Source of the DNA: Mucilaginibacter aurantiaciroseus | GTDB lineage: Bacteria; Bacteroidota; Bacteroidia; Sphingobacteriales; Sphingobacteriaceae | Direction of reading: 5' to 3' | Assembly: GCF_024055595.1 (NCBI RefSeq) | Contig: NZ_JAMXOF010000001.1 | Location: 1,116,001-1,180,000 of the forward strand | DNA: 64,000 bases | In this document: positions 1 through 8,070 of the stretch, one piece after another | How the letters are laid out: the number at the start of each line of letters is the position of its first letter | Numbering within the stretch: the stretch's first letter is position 1 | Translations under genes and position numbers: made by a program | Notes under the pieces: generated by a model | The model's database searches: none | The model's input: only the letters and a program-made list of their open reading frames with translations | What the model was told of the DNA's origin: nothing

Positions 1-38
1 AAATAGCTGAACAGGTAAGGCTATACGACAAAGATTAG
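1..38 (+). CDS. 3' end of a gene cut by the window edge
   Basis: An open frame enters from the left edge and stops with TAG at 36-38; the visible tail reads IAEQVRLYDKD. It is too short to identify. The frame choice rests only on the absence of stops, so this is a weak call. Confidence 0.3.
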   Translation, partial: IAEQVRLYDKD

Positions 39-144
39 GACTTTTTATTTGCTTAATATTTGAATTGTACGCAGTTTTGCGATATAACATAGCGCAATGC
101 ACTATTACAATATGCAAACTGTACATTGCGGCAACCATATCAAA

Positions 145-567
145 ATGAAAAATATAGTTTACGTTAGCACCGCTGTCAACCTGATGCACGAAAATCAATT
201 GTTTGACATTTTGCACAATTCGAGGTTACATAACCAAGCCTTAAATATTTCGGGGGTATTACTTTATTCAGAGGGGACATTTATACAGGTTTTAGAGGGG
301 AAAGATGGCATGATCAACGTGCTGTACACGAGGATAAAAGCCGATCAGCGACATAAGGATATTGTAACCTTAATTGACGAACCCATAATCGAAAAGAGTT
401 TTGCCCAATGGCTGATGGGTTTTGCCATAACCGATAAAGAAAAAACCGAAAAACTGGTTGGCTATTTAAGATCAGTTAAAGAATTAGATCTTAACAGCGG
501 TAACAGCGCAGCCATAGCCGCTATCAAAACCTTTATCGAAACTAATGAGCTTGATGTGAAGTATTAA
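145..567 (+). CDS. BLUF-domain blue-light sensor (stand-alone)
   Basis: Predicted flavin-binding photoreceptor of about 140 residues, nearly all BLUF domain with no output domain. Counting from the ATG at 145, the residues that carry BLUF photochemistry in AppA (Tyr21, Asn45, Gln63, Trp104, Met106) fall at Tyr6, Asn30, Gln48, Trp89 and Met91 with identical spacing. A longer frame begins at 97, but MKNIVYVS at 145 is where BLUF domains normally start, so I use that. Short BLUF proteins usually signal by contacting a separate regulator or enzyme; no obvious partner is adjacent. A terminator follows at 586-614, so it is probably monocistronic. Confidence 0.9.
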   Translation: MKNIVYVSTAVNLMHENQLFDILHNSRLHNQALNISGVLLYSEGTFIQVLEGKDGMINVLYTRIKADQRHKDIVTLIDEPIIEKSFAQWLMGFAITDKEKTEKLVGYLRSVKELDLNSGNSAAIAAIKTFIETNELDVKY

Positions 568-585
568 CATTATTAATAAAGGAAT

Positions 586-614
586 GGGGCTGCTTTAAAA
601 TGCGGCCCTTTTTT
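586..614 (+). terminator. Rho-independent terminator after the BLUF gene
   Basis: A 7-bp stem (587-593 with 602-608, one G-T pair) with an 8-base loop is followed by a T run. It lies 19 bases after the BLUF stop codon. Confidence 0.75.
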
Positions 615-771
615 CATTTGATCCGTATTGCTATTTATTAAACATTGATATTGTGGCCAACTTACTTGTAAGCCATCATTTCTATGTTAAACATTGGCAA
701 CTAAAATTTATATTTTTTAAAAAGTAATTTATAGATTACACTATAAATATTTAGTAAACAGCCGATAAATC

Positions 772-2304
772 ATGAAATACCCGCTATTCATCCTGCTAAT
801 GTGTGTTTTTTTTCGTTTAAATGCGCAAAACTCAACCTTGATTACGCTGGAGGATAAAAAAATGGACGCTTATCTTATCGCCCGTAAACCGGCAATACTA
901 ACAATTCAACTTAAAAACCTACCAAAGAATACCAAAAACGTTACCATCAAATACACGCTTGTAAAGTTTGGAATAGATTTTCAAACTACAAAGTATACAG
1001 AAACCGATAGCTTGGGTGTATCAAAAATCGTTCTTGATCAAAACTTACCGTATCAGCAGATTTGGCTAAATGTGGGTGAATATCTATACGCAGGTGTATA
1101 TGTTAATGAAGGGTTGACTATTACGGTGGATGCTCAAAAAACTACAGCTCAAAAGGGTTATATAATTGGTGACGGCATAGGCTATAATGGGAAAGACGGA
1201 GAAGTAAACACTGTTATAAATAAATACATACAATTTAAAAAACAGGAAAAAGCGGGCATTTTTGAAAAACTAAGAGGATTACGAGACGAAAAAAACAAAA
1301 CTTCTACAGGGTTTATTTCTAAGATTGATACTATCCGCCTACAACTTGCACAAATAAATAAAGAGTTTATTGTGGGTTATCCAAACTACGCCTGGGCAGT
1401 TGAAAACGAAACCTTATCCGATTTTTATAACAACCTGTGTGTTGTTTATTGGGGAGATGTAATGCCAAACAAGCTGTTTCAAGACATCAGCAAACATGAA
1501 CCATATTTTACAAGCAATGAAAGCGTTTTATTTTACAAATATTTGCAAACCTACATTAGCATAAAAAAAAACGAACAAAAAGCAAAAGACCTTGAAGAGA
1601 CCTTAACATGGTTTGACAAAACATTTACACCACAAAAATCTGATTTGCTTAAATTGTGTTTGTTAGAGAACGCGAAACCTTCATTTGCACAATCTTTTCC
1701 GCTTATTATTAACAGCATACAAACCAAATGGTGCAAAGTAATTGCAAAAGATGAATTAGCTAAAGCTATTACTACTCAACACAATATTGACAGTTTATTT
1801 TCTCTGTCAAAAAAATTAGAGACCACCAATATTGGCAAGCCGCTTTTGAAGTTGCCGTTCGAAGCTGAGCTTTATCAAATAGATACCCTTAAAGACGTTA
1901 ACGATCTGATCTATAATCTAAAATCAAAATTTACAGGTAAAGCCTTAATTATTGATTTTTGGGCTACCTGGTGTGTTCCCTGTTTGTCAGATCTTCCGTT
2001 TAGCAAAAATATACACGAAGCAAATAAGGACCTGCCAATAGCTTATATCTACATCTGTACAAGCCGTAATTCAAATATGAATATCTGGAAAAATAAAGTT
2101 GCTGAATTTCGTTTGCCTGGCACACATATTTTCATGAATGAAAAGGTAATTAATCAATTAAAAAGAACGCTTGATGCGACAAATGGTTTCCCGGCATACG
2201 TTGTAATAAACGCAGACGGCAAGGTTAACACCAAAGCTATATCCCGTATGGAAGTTTTAAATAGAGATAGCATAAAACAAGCTACAGGCCTTAAAGAAAA
2301 ATAA
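772..2304 (+). CDS. Secreted TlpA-like thioredoxin-fold protein
   Basis: A 510-residue protein with a signal peptide (about residues 1-19, ending LNAQ). A long N-terminal region has no motif I recognise. A C-terminal thioredoxin-like domain carries the redox motif WCVPC with cysteines at 401 and 404, after the typical DFWAT lead-in. Large TlpA-like proteins of this design are common in Bacteroidota and act as periplasmic or membrane-tethered thiol-disulfide oxidoreductases; the substrate is unknown. Cys-Val-Pro-Cys suggests a reductase-like site. The gene stands alone and is AT-richer than its right-hand neighbour. Confidence 0.8.
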   Translation: MKYPLFILLMCVFFRLNAQNSTLITLEDKKMDAYLIARKPAILTIQLKNLPKNTKNVTIKYTLVKFGIDFQTTKYTETDSLGVSKIVLDQNLPYQQIWLNVGEYLYAGVYVNEGLTITVDAQKTTAQKGYIIGDGIGYNGKDGEVNTVINKYIQFKKQEKAGIFEKLRGLRDEKNKTSTGFISKIDTIRLQLAQINKEFIVGYPNYAWAVENETLSDFYNNLCVVYWGDVMPNKLFQDISKHEPYFTSNESVLFYKYLQTYISIKKNEQKAKDLEETLTWFDKTFTPQKSDLLKLCLLENAKPSFAQSFPLIINSIQTKWCKVIAKDELAKAITTQHNIDSLFSLSKKLETTNIGKPLLKLPFEAELYQIDTLKDVNDLIYNLKSKFTGKALIIDFWATWCVPCLSDLPFSKNIHEANKDLPIAYIYICTSRNSNMNIWKNKVAEFRLPGTHIFMNEKVINQLKRTLDATNGFPAYVVINADGKVNTKAISRMEVLNRDSIKQATGLKEK

Positions 2305-2352
2305 ATCGATATATATTGTTAAGATACCCCGCTTAATCTATTAACCGGATTT

Positions 2353-2391
2353 AAAAAAGAGGCTAACAATTTTTACATGCTGTTAGCCTCT
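2353..2391 (-). terminator. Terminator of the response-regulator gene
   Basis: A perfect 11-bp inverted repeat (2358-2368 with 2381-2391). On the minus strand it is followed by a T run (AAAAAA at 2353-2358 on the plus strand), placing it just downstream of the regulator stop at 2422. On the plus strand the T run is poor, though it may also slow transcripts from the left. Confidence 0.75.
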
Positions 2392-2421
2392 CATTAAATA
2401 TAGATTTTACTCTACAATCTT

Positions 2422-3810
2422 TTATTCCCCTCTTTTCAAACCGAATTTCTCAATCTTGCTGTAGAGGTGGCTGCGTTGAATGTCGATATCGTCGGCAGTT
2501 TTGGATACGTTCCAGTTATTTTTTTCTAACTTGAATTTGATGTACTCGCGCTCAGCATAGTCTTTATATTCCTGGAAGTTGGTAAACTGGTCAAAATCTG
2601 TTTGTGGCGCGGCGGAAGCTGTTGCAGCGCCGGTCTCGGCAGTTACCGGGGCAGATGGGTTTGCAAAAGCCTTCACATCACCATCGGTAATGGTTTTATC
2701 ACTTAGGATTATCAAACGTTCTACCATGTTGCGCAGCTCGCGAATGTTACCCGTCCACGGCAGTGCTTTAAGGGCTTCCAGAGCGGCGTCCGAGATCTTT
2801 TTAGCAGGCATACCGTACTCGTTGCAGATCTCCTCTAAGAAACTTTTGGTAAGCAGGGTAATATCGTCACGGCGTTCGGTAAGCGGCGGTACGTGGATGA
2901 GTATAACACTTAGGCGGTGGTATAAATCCATACGGAAGTTACCGGCCTCAATTTCTTTAAGCAGGTCTTTATTGGTTGCCGCAACTACGCGTACATCCAC
3001 ATCAATTTCCTTTTCGCCACCTACACGGGTAATTTTGCTTTCCTGCAAGGCACGCAGCACTTTTGCCTGTGCCGACTGGCTCATGTCGCCTATCTCATCA
3101 AGGAAAAGAGTACCGCCATTGGCACTTTCAAACTTACCAATACGTTGTTTTATAGCTGATGTAAACGACCCTTTTTCGTGGCCGAACAACTCGCTTTCAA
3201 TCAGTTCTGATGGGATAGCCGCACAGTTAACCTCGATAATAGGCCCATTAGAGCGGTTAGATTTTTCGTGCAGCCAGCGTGCAACCAGTTCCTTACCGCT
3301 ACCATTAGCACCGGTAATCAATACACGGGCATCGGTAGGGCCAACACGGTCAATAGTTTCCTTGATCCGAAGAATAGCCTGCGATTCGCCTAAAATTGGG
3401 CGAACCTTTGATACCTTACGCTTTAAAACTTTTGCTTCAACAACCAAACTTCCCCTGTCCAGTGCGTTGCGTACGGTGATCAGTAAACGGTTTAAATCAG
3501 GTGGTTTCGAAATAAAATCGAACGCGCCTTTTTTACTGGCCTCCACAGCGGTCTCCACCGTGCCGTGGCCGGATATCATGATAAAAGGAAGATCGGGTTT
3601 TATAATCAGACCTTCGGTTAGCACTTCCATGCCATCCATGCGGTTCATTTTTATGTCGCACAGTACCAGGTCGTAATCGTTCTTGCGAATCAGCTCGAGG
3701 CCGTCAACGCCGTTATCAACGTCTTCAACAACGTAATCCTCATACTCCAAAATCTCACGAAGGGTGCTTCGGATAGACCGTTCGTCGTCAATTATTAAAA
3801 TTTTTGCCAT
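2422..3810 (-). CDS. Sigma-54-dependent response regulator, NtrC/AtoC type
   Basis: A 462-residue two-component activator. The receiver domain (about 1-120) has the acidic pair Asp8/Asp9, phospho-acceptor Asp52 and Lys102. The AAA+ domain (about 140-380) has Walker A GANGSGKE at 167-174 and Walker B GGTLFLDEIGD at 232-242. A Fis-type helix-turn-helix ends the protein. The loop that contacts sigma-54, usually GAFTGA, reads GSFTSA at 214-219. It should hydrolyse ATP to open sigma-54 promoters when phosphorylated. The partner kinase is not in the window and the targets cannot be told from here. Confidence 0.93.
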   Translation of the reverse strand: MAKILIIDDERSIRSTLREILEYEDYVVEDVDNGVDGLELIRKNDYDLVLCDIKMNRMDGMEVLTEGLIIKPDLPFIMISGHGTVETAVEASKKGAFDFISKPPDLNRLLITVRNALDRGSLVVEAKVLKRKVSKVRPILGESQAILRIKETIDRVGPTDARVLITGANGSGKELVARWLHEKSNRSNGPIIEVNCAAIPSELIESELFGHEKGSFTSAIKQRIGKFESANGGTLFLDEIGDMSQSAQAKVLRALQESKITRVGGEKEIDVDVRVVAATNKDLLKEIEAGNFRMDLYHRLSVILIHVPPLTERRDDITLLTKSFLEEICNEYGMPAKKISDAALEALKALPWTGNIRELRNMVERLIILSDKTITDGDVKAFANPSAPVTAETGAATASAAPQTDFDQFTNFQEYKDYAEREYIKFKLEKNNWNVSKTADDIDIQRSHLYSKIEKFGLKRGE

Positions 3811-3910
3811 GTGTTATTGTAAACCTAAAACAGGTAGTAATGTTTGCGGCTAATATATAAAAATGTATAGTATTATGAGCAGTTTTTTAGTGAGTGGTTT
3901 CCACCATCCG

Positions 3911-3995
3911 TCATTTGCAAGGTGCGAAGCAATCTCTTGATAGGCAGAGCGGCTCTGTACATCAAAGAGATTGCTTCGCACCTCGTATTGACGTC
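3911..3995. repeat. Palindromic intergenic repeat, family A
   Basis: Near-perfect inverted repeat: 3920-3941 pairs with 3961-3983 with one base of slippage. The arms contain GCGAAGCAATCTCTT. A related copy is at 63701-63793. It has the size of a dispersed non-coding element. It overlaps nothing, lying between the response regulator and rnpB. Confidence 0.8.
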
Positions 3996-4001
3996 ATTTT
4001 T

Positions 4002-4034
4002 AAAAACAAAAATCCCCTCTTACGAGGGGATTTT
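4002..4034 (-). terminator. Terminator of RNase P RNA
   Basis: A perfect 11-bp hairpin (4009-4019 with 4024-4034) with a 4-base loop, followed on the minus strand by T-rich sequence (A-rich 4002-4010 on plus). It sits immediately downstream of rnpB. Confidence 0.85.
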
Positions 4035-4037
4035 GAA

Positions 4038-4410
4038 CAGCAGCAAATCTGTAAGCCGGGTTTTGTACTCCCGAATGAGAGCTTCTATCATTAATCTCGC
4101 CCTGCCGTTGCCGGCATGATCTATCAACCTACCCATTCTGACATTCCGTTGCCGGACATGGATGCGAGCAGCACCGCTTTCAGAACCTATTTGGTTTTTC
4201 AACTCCTGAGGTTTACCGCGATCCCGGTCGCCCGGAAAAGCCGTGAGCTCTTACCTCACGTTTTCACCCTTACCCTTGCAGGCGGTATATTCTCTGTGGC
4301 ACTGGCTGTCGCCCGCTGTGGGCGCCTTCCCGTTAGGAAGCAGGATGCTCTATGTTGCCCGGACTTTCCTCTCACCGACTACGTCGGCACAGCGATAGAA
4401 CGTTTTGCAG
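4038..4410 (-). ncRNA. rnpB: RNase P RNA, class A
   Basis: The catalytic RNA of the tRNA 5'-processing ribonuclease. On the minus strand the 5' part contains GAGAGGAAAGTCCGGGC (conserved region I), the middle contains GGTAAGGGTGAAAA, and the 3' part contains ACAAAACCCGGCTTAC (conserved region V). The length of about 370 bases fits bacterial type A. Possible terminal pairing of GCAAAAC (near 4408) with GATTTGC (near 4043) sets the approximate ends. Several open frames drawn over this region are not genes. Confidence 0.93.
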
Positions 4411-4736
4411 TTACAAATGTAAGTTTTTTATTATAGATGTTGATGGTAAAAGCAGCTTTTCCGGTTCATTGGCAAAGCATATAACCAGCGGTTCTTCAGT
4501 AAAGTTTATGAAGAAAGTAAGTTGTTCCCCTTTTTTTATTTTGAAGCACCAGGGTATCTACCTGCAATGGTTTGTTGCTATGGGTTTGGAAAACAAAGCA
4601 CATGGCTACATTACAGCTTAACTTTCTTATAAAAATTGATAAGTACGGGTGGCCCATTTCGGTTGTAGAAATAAATATATTTTGTATTAATTTAACGTTA
4701 ATAAAATGTATATTTAATGTAACCAAATTATAAGCC
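4411..4736. other. Intergenic region between rnpB and the transglutaminase-like gene
   Basis: About 326 AT-rich bases separating two divergent transcription units. It must hold the rnpB promoter (minus) and the promoter of the gene at 4737 (plus). I could not fit a convincing Bacteroidota -33/-7 pair, and open frames crossing it look accidental. Confidence 0.4.
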
Positions 4737-5936
4737 ATGCCAGGGCTGCCGCGTATATTATTTACCATGCTATTGATGTTGCCGTTTGCAATCGCAAATG
4801 CGCAAGGACAGGAGGTGCGCGTAGATTTTTATAAAGATCCATTTACGATTAAGGTTGACAGATCTGTTTTGGTAAATATGCAGCAACAGCTTAGTGCCGA
4901 TGTTATAAAAAAAAATTATAACACCGTTAACACAGGTAACTACCAGCCTATAATAGATTCGCTTTTGGCTTATAAACAGAAGCATCAGCTTAACGATTGG
5001 CTATATTATCAACTTGTTCGCAGGGTGGCGCAGCAAATAAGCCCTAAAGAAACAAATTACGGTGCATACACTTTTTACAAGTGGTTTATGCTCAATAAAT
5101 CCGGCTATGATGCAAGGTTGGCGCTGTCCCATCAAAAGGTGATCTTTTACGTTTACAATAATGAGGACATTAGCGATATCCCATATTTTATGGTAGATGG
5201 TAAGCAGTTTGTTTGCCTAAACTATCATGACTATGCTAAAGCTGATTTGAACGATGACCCGCCGATACCGGTAAACATCCCTGTCGCGGCAGCTAATAAA
5301 GCGTTCTCATACAAGGTTACCATGATGCCCGATTTTAAACCCGAGCACGATGTAGAGAAACAAATGTCGTTTGAATATGACCGTAAGCAATACCACTTCA
5401 AAATAAAACTCAATACCGATCAACAGAAGGCATTTAATAACTACCCGGGCGTTAGTTTCGAAACCTATTTTAATATCCCTTTGAGCAAAGAAACTTACGG
5501 CTCGCTTGTCCCGCTGTTAAAGAAGAACATGAAGGGGATGGATGAGCACAAAGGGGTTGATTACCTGATGCGTTTTACGCGTTACGCCTTCCTTTACGAG
5601 AATGATAACGAAAATTTCGGCCGAGAAAAACGCCTTTCGCCGGCCGAGACCCTGGCATCAAACTATAGCGATTGCGATGACCGTGCCGCATTGTTCTTTT
5701 ATTTGGTGAAAGAGATCTACAACTTGCCGATGATAGCCCTGTTATACCCAACCCACATTACTATGGCAGTAGAGTTTAACAAACCAATAGGCGACCCTAT
5801 TGTATATAAAGGCAAAACCTATTCTGTATGCGAGCCAACCCCGCAGTTAGAAAATTTAGCAATTGGTCAATTATCGGCTAAACTGAAAAGCACGCCGTAT
5901 CATGTGGTTTATGCTTACGAGCCTTTGGGTAAATAG
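4737..5936 (+). CDS. Secreted transglutaminase-like (Cys-His) protein
   Basis: A 399-residue protein with a signal peptide ending at about residue 23 (ANAQ). The N-terminal two thirds is unrecognised. The C-terminal part contains SDCDDRAALFFYL, with a candidate nucleophilic Cys, and then PTHITMAV with a candidate His, the arrangement of transglutaminase-like or cysteine-protease folds. A third acidic residue may lie in the following CEPTP stretch. Probably periplasmic; substrate unknown. It is convergent with the isomerase-like gene, whose stop is 4 bases away, and is probably transcribed alone. Confidence 0.6.
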   Translation: MPGLPRILFTMLLMLPFAIANAQGQEVRVDFYKDPFTIKVDRSVLVNMQQQLSADVIKKNYNTVNTGNYQPIIDSLLAYKQKHQLNDWLYYQLVRRVAQQISPKETNYGAYTFYKWFMLNKSGYDARLALSHQKVIFYVYNNEDISDIPYFMVDGKQFVCLNYHDYAKADLNDDPPIPVNIPVAAANKAFSYKVTMMPDFKPEHDVEKQMSFEYDRKQYHFKIKLNTDQQKAFNNYPGVSFETYFNIPLSKETYGSLVPLLKKNMKGMDEHKGVDYLMRFTRYAFLYENDNENFGREKRLSPAETLASNYSDCDDRAALFFYLVKEIYNLPMIALLYPTHITMAVEFNKPIGDPIVYKGKTYSVCEPTPQLENLAIGQLSAKLKSTPYHVVYAYEPLGK

Positions 5937-5940
5937 CGCC

Positions 5941-6861
5941 TTATAAAAACTTATCGCTTTCCCTGTAAGCTTCAATAACGCCCAGCTCGCCCTCTTTACC
6001 GGGGCGGGAGTTACCGTGCTCCATTCCTAAAATGCCCTTATAGCCTTTCTCGTGCAAAAATTTGAAGATGTTTTTGTAGTTCACCTCGCCGGTGGTAGGT
6101 TCGTTACGGCCGGGGTTATCCCCTATCTGGAAGTAGGCAATCTCGTCCCACGCCAGTTTAATGTTGTTGATCATATTGCCCTCGTTTTTCTGCATATGGT
6201 ACATGTCATACAGGATCTTACAGCTTGGGCTGTTTACACCTTTACAGATCAAATAGGTTTGTGCCGATGTGCGCAGGTATAGGTCAGGGGTATCGCTTAA
6301 TGGTTCAAGCACCATTACAATACCGTGCGGTTCTAATATTTCGGCACCTTTACGCAGGGCGGTTATTACATTCGCGTTTTGGATATCCAGTGGCAGGTTA
6401 CGCGCAAAATCACCCGGCACAACAGTTGCCAGTTTACCGCCGCAACGTTTAGAAACCTCTACCGCCTGGCGGCAGCCTTTCAAAAATATATTAATATGTT
6501 CTTGCTTGCCGTCGGCTAAAGTATTCGCCCCGTTTCCACCTTTATCCACCACAAAAACGCCCATGCTCATCCCCAGTTTAGCCAGTAAACTGCCAATTTT
6601 TTCCTGCTCGGCAGGGGAACGGCTACTCATGTCATTATCTTCAATACTGCGGAAACCCTGGTCATACATAAACCGGATCTGATCTAAAAAATTAGCGCCT
6701 GCCGAATTTTTGAACATGCCATCGTGCGGTGCGTAGTTCAGGTTAAACGGTTTGCCGGGGGCAACCTCCCGGTTAATATTGTTGCTTGCCAAAACGTCGT
6801 TCCCGGCCAGGATACTGCCTGCTGCCAATGCGCTATTCTTTAAAAAGCTGATTCTGTTCAT
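5941..6861 (-). CDS. Secreted TIM-barrel sugar isomerase-like protein (hydroxypyruvate isomerase family)
   Basis: About 306 residues from the ATG at 6861; a frame extension to 6894 lacks the leader logic. MNRISFLKNSALAAGSILAG looks like an export signal with an N-terminal basic patch but no twin arginine. The remainder matches the xylose isomerase-like TIM-barrel family: a Glu in MVLEPLSD, His in DMYHMQKNEG, and the C-terminal GMEHGNSRPG typical of hydroxypyruvate isomerases, which use a divalent metal. In Bacteroidota such exported paralogues often act in sugar-derivative catabolism; the real substrate is unknown. Confidence 0.8.
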   Translation of the reverse strand: MNRISFLKNSALAAGSILAGNDVLASNNINREVAPGKPFNLNYAPHDGMFKNSAGANFLDQIRFMYDQGFRSIEDNDMSSRSPAEQEKIGSLLAKLGMSMGVFVVDKGGNGANTLADGKQEHINIFLKGCRQAVEVSKRCGGKLATVVPGDFARNLPLDIQNANVITALRKGAEILEPHGIVMVLEPLSDTPDLYLRTSAQTYLICKGVNSPSCKILYDMYHMQKNEGNMINNIKLAWDEIAYFQIGDNPGRNEPTTGEVNYKNIFKFLHEKGYKGILGMEHGNSRPGKEGELGVIEAYRESDKFL

Positions 6862-6959
6862 GGTAAATAGGTTTGTGATCGATAGATAGTACAACGGCCT
6901 AATATCACATTTTTTATAATAAATAGTATACAGTAGTATAATTTATTAATGATGACGGG

Positions 6960-7995
6960 TTAGTTTGTATCCCTTTTCACCGCACTATTCCTGATAAATA
7001 ACACCGCCATTAGCGCCCTATAAAACCTAACCCGGCAGAGATGCGCATGATAGTGCCATAGGCCGCTATAAAACTATCCTTGTAAGCATTTTCAATCGCT
7101 TCTTTATCTTTCCCCTCAAAACTATCCGGGGCTTTTGCGTTACCCAGGTTTACAGCCTGCTGTTCTATGGCTTGCTTTTGCTTATTAACCAACTTGATAT
7201 TTTTGATCCCGTCCTGTAATGCGCCCGAGAAAATCAGCACCGCCAAGGCACCCAATATCGCGTTAGCAAAAACATTGGCAATACAGGTAAGCGCGTTGTT
7301 TACACCCGAAGCAGCGCCCGAAAAACGATCGTTTACCGAACCCATTACCGCGGTGGTAAGCGGCGCAACGGTGAATGCCATGCCCAGCCCGAACACCAGT
7401 ATCCCCAAAAAAACGTTGTCCAATAGTCAGACGGCCCGGCAGTTTGTTTTATAAAGGATAGGATGAGCAATCCCAACCCTGCAGCCGCAGGGCCGCCAAT
7501 CAATAACAGGAGGGGCCGTGCTTATCTGCCGGTGTACCCGCAAAGCGTGCTATGCTGATCATTAGCACTGTAAAGAGTAAAAAGGTCAAACCCGATTGCA
7601 GCTGAATATATCCTTGTTCCTGCACCATATTTAACCTAAAAAACAACATACCAGCACCAAGCCCGGCATAAAGCAAAAATTTAAGCAGGTTGGCCTCGCT
7701 AAACCTTAGGTTGGCAAAAAGCTGCAAGGGCATCATGGGGTATTTGCTTTTCTTCTCGATGAATACGAAAGCGATCAGCAGCATCAAACCACCGCCCAAT
7801 GATGCATATACCTGTCAGTTGCGTAAGCCCACTTCCGTGATCCTCAAAAAGCCGAACGTAACAAAGTATCAGCAGACCCGAATTTACGGTTAGTCCGGAT
7901 TGGAAAACCAAGCCCTCGGGTACAGCAGACCTAACCACGCAAATAAGCGGGGTGACGACGATTGTGGCCGCAGCCACGTTAAAAGCAGCCGGCAA
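6960..7995 (-). pseudogene. Decayed MFS drug-efflux transporter (DHA2 type)
   Basis: The C-terminal half of a 14-helix multidrug pump spread over several frames: SKYPMMPLQLF and the following helices at 7500-7799, a segment readable only in another frame near 7424-7500 (SDYWTTFF), the block TVAPLTTAVMGSV at 7010-7423, and a last piece (ALMAVLFIRNSAVKRDTN, stop at 6960-6962) joined by one more shift near 7017. Each junction looks like a single-base loss. The N-terminal helices that should precede 7995 are absent, since the GH125 gene begins at 8071. It cannot make a transporter. Confidence 0.85.
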
Positions 7996-8070
7996 ATTTT
8001 AAGCACTGAGAATTGGGTCATCCGGGTTATATTTGGCCCGGAAGATTTTTTTATTTACCTATTTTAAAAC

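Noticed and set aside
2579-3676. Long plus-strand frame of 365 codons
   Set aside because: It is the mirror of the response-regulator gene; Ser/Arg-rich with no domain, whereas the minus strand has all family motifs.
3894-4436. Several open frames on both strands
   Set aside because: They lie over the RNase P RNA, its terminator and a palindromic repeat; conserved RNA motifs explain the sequence.
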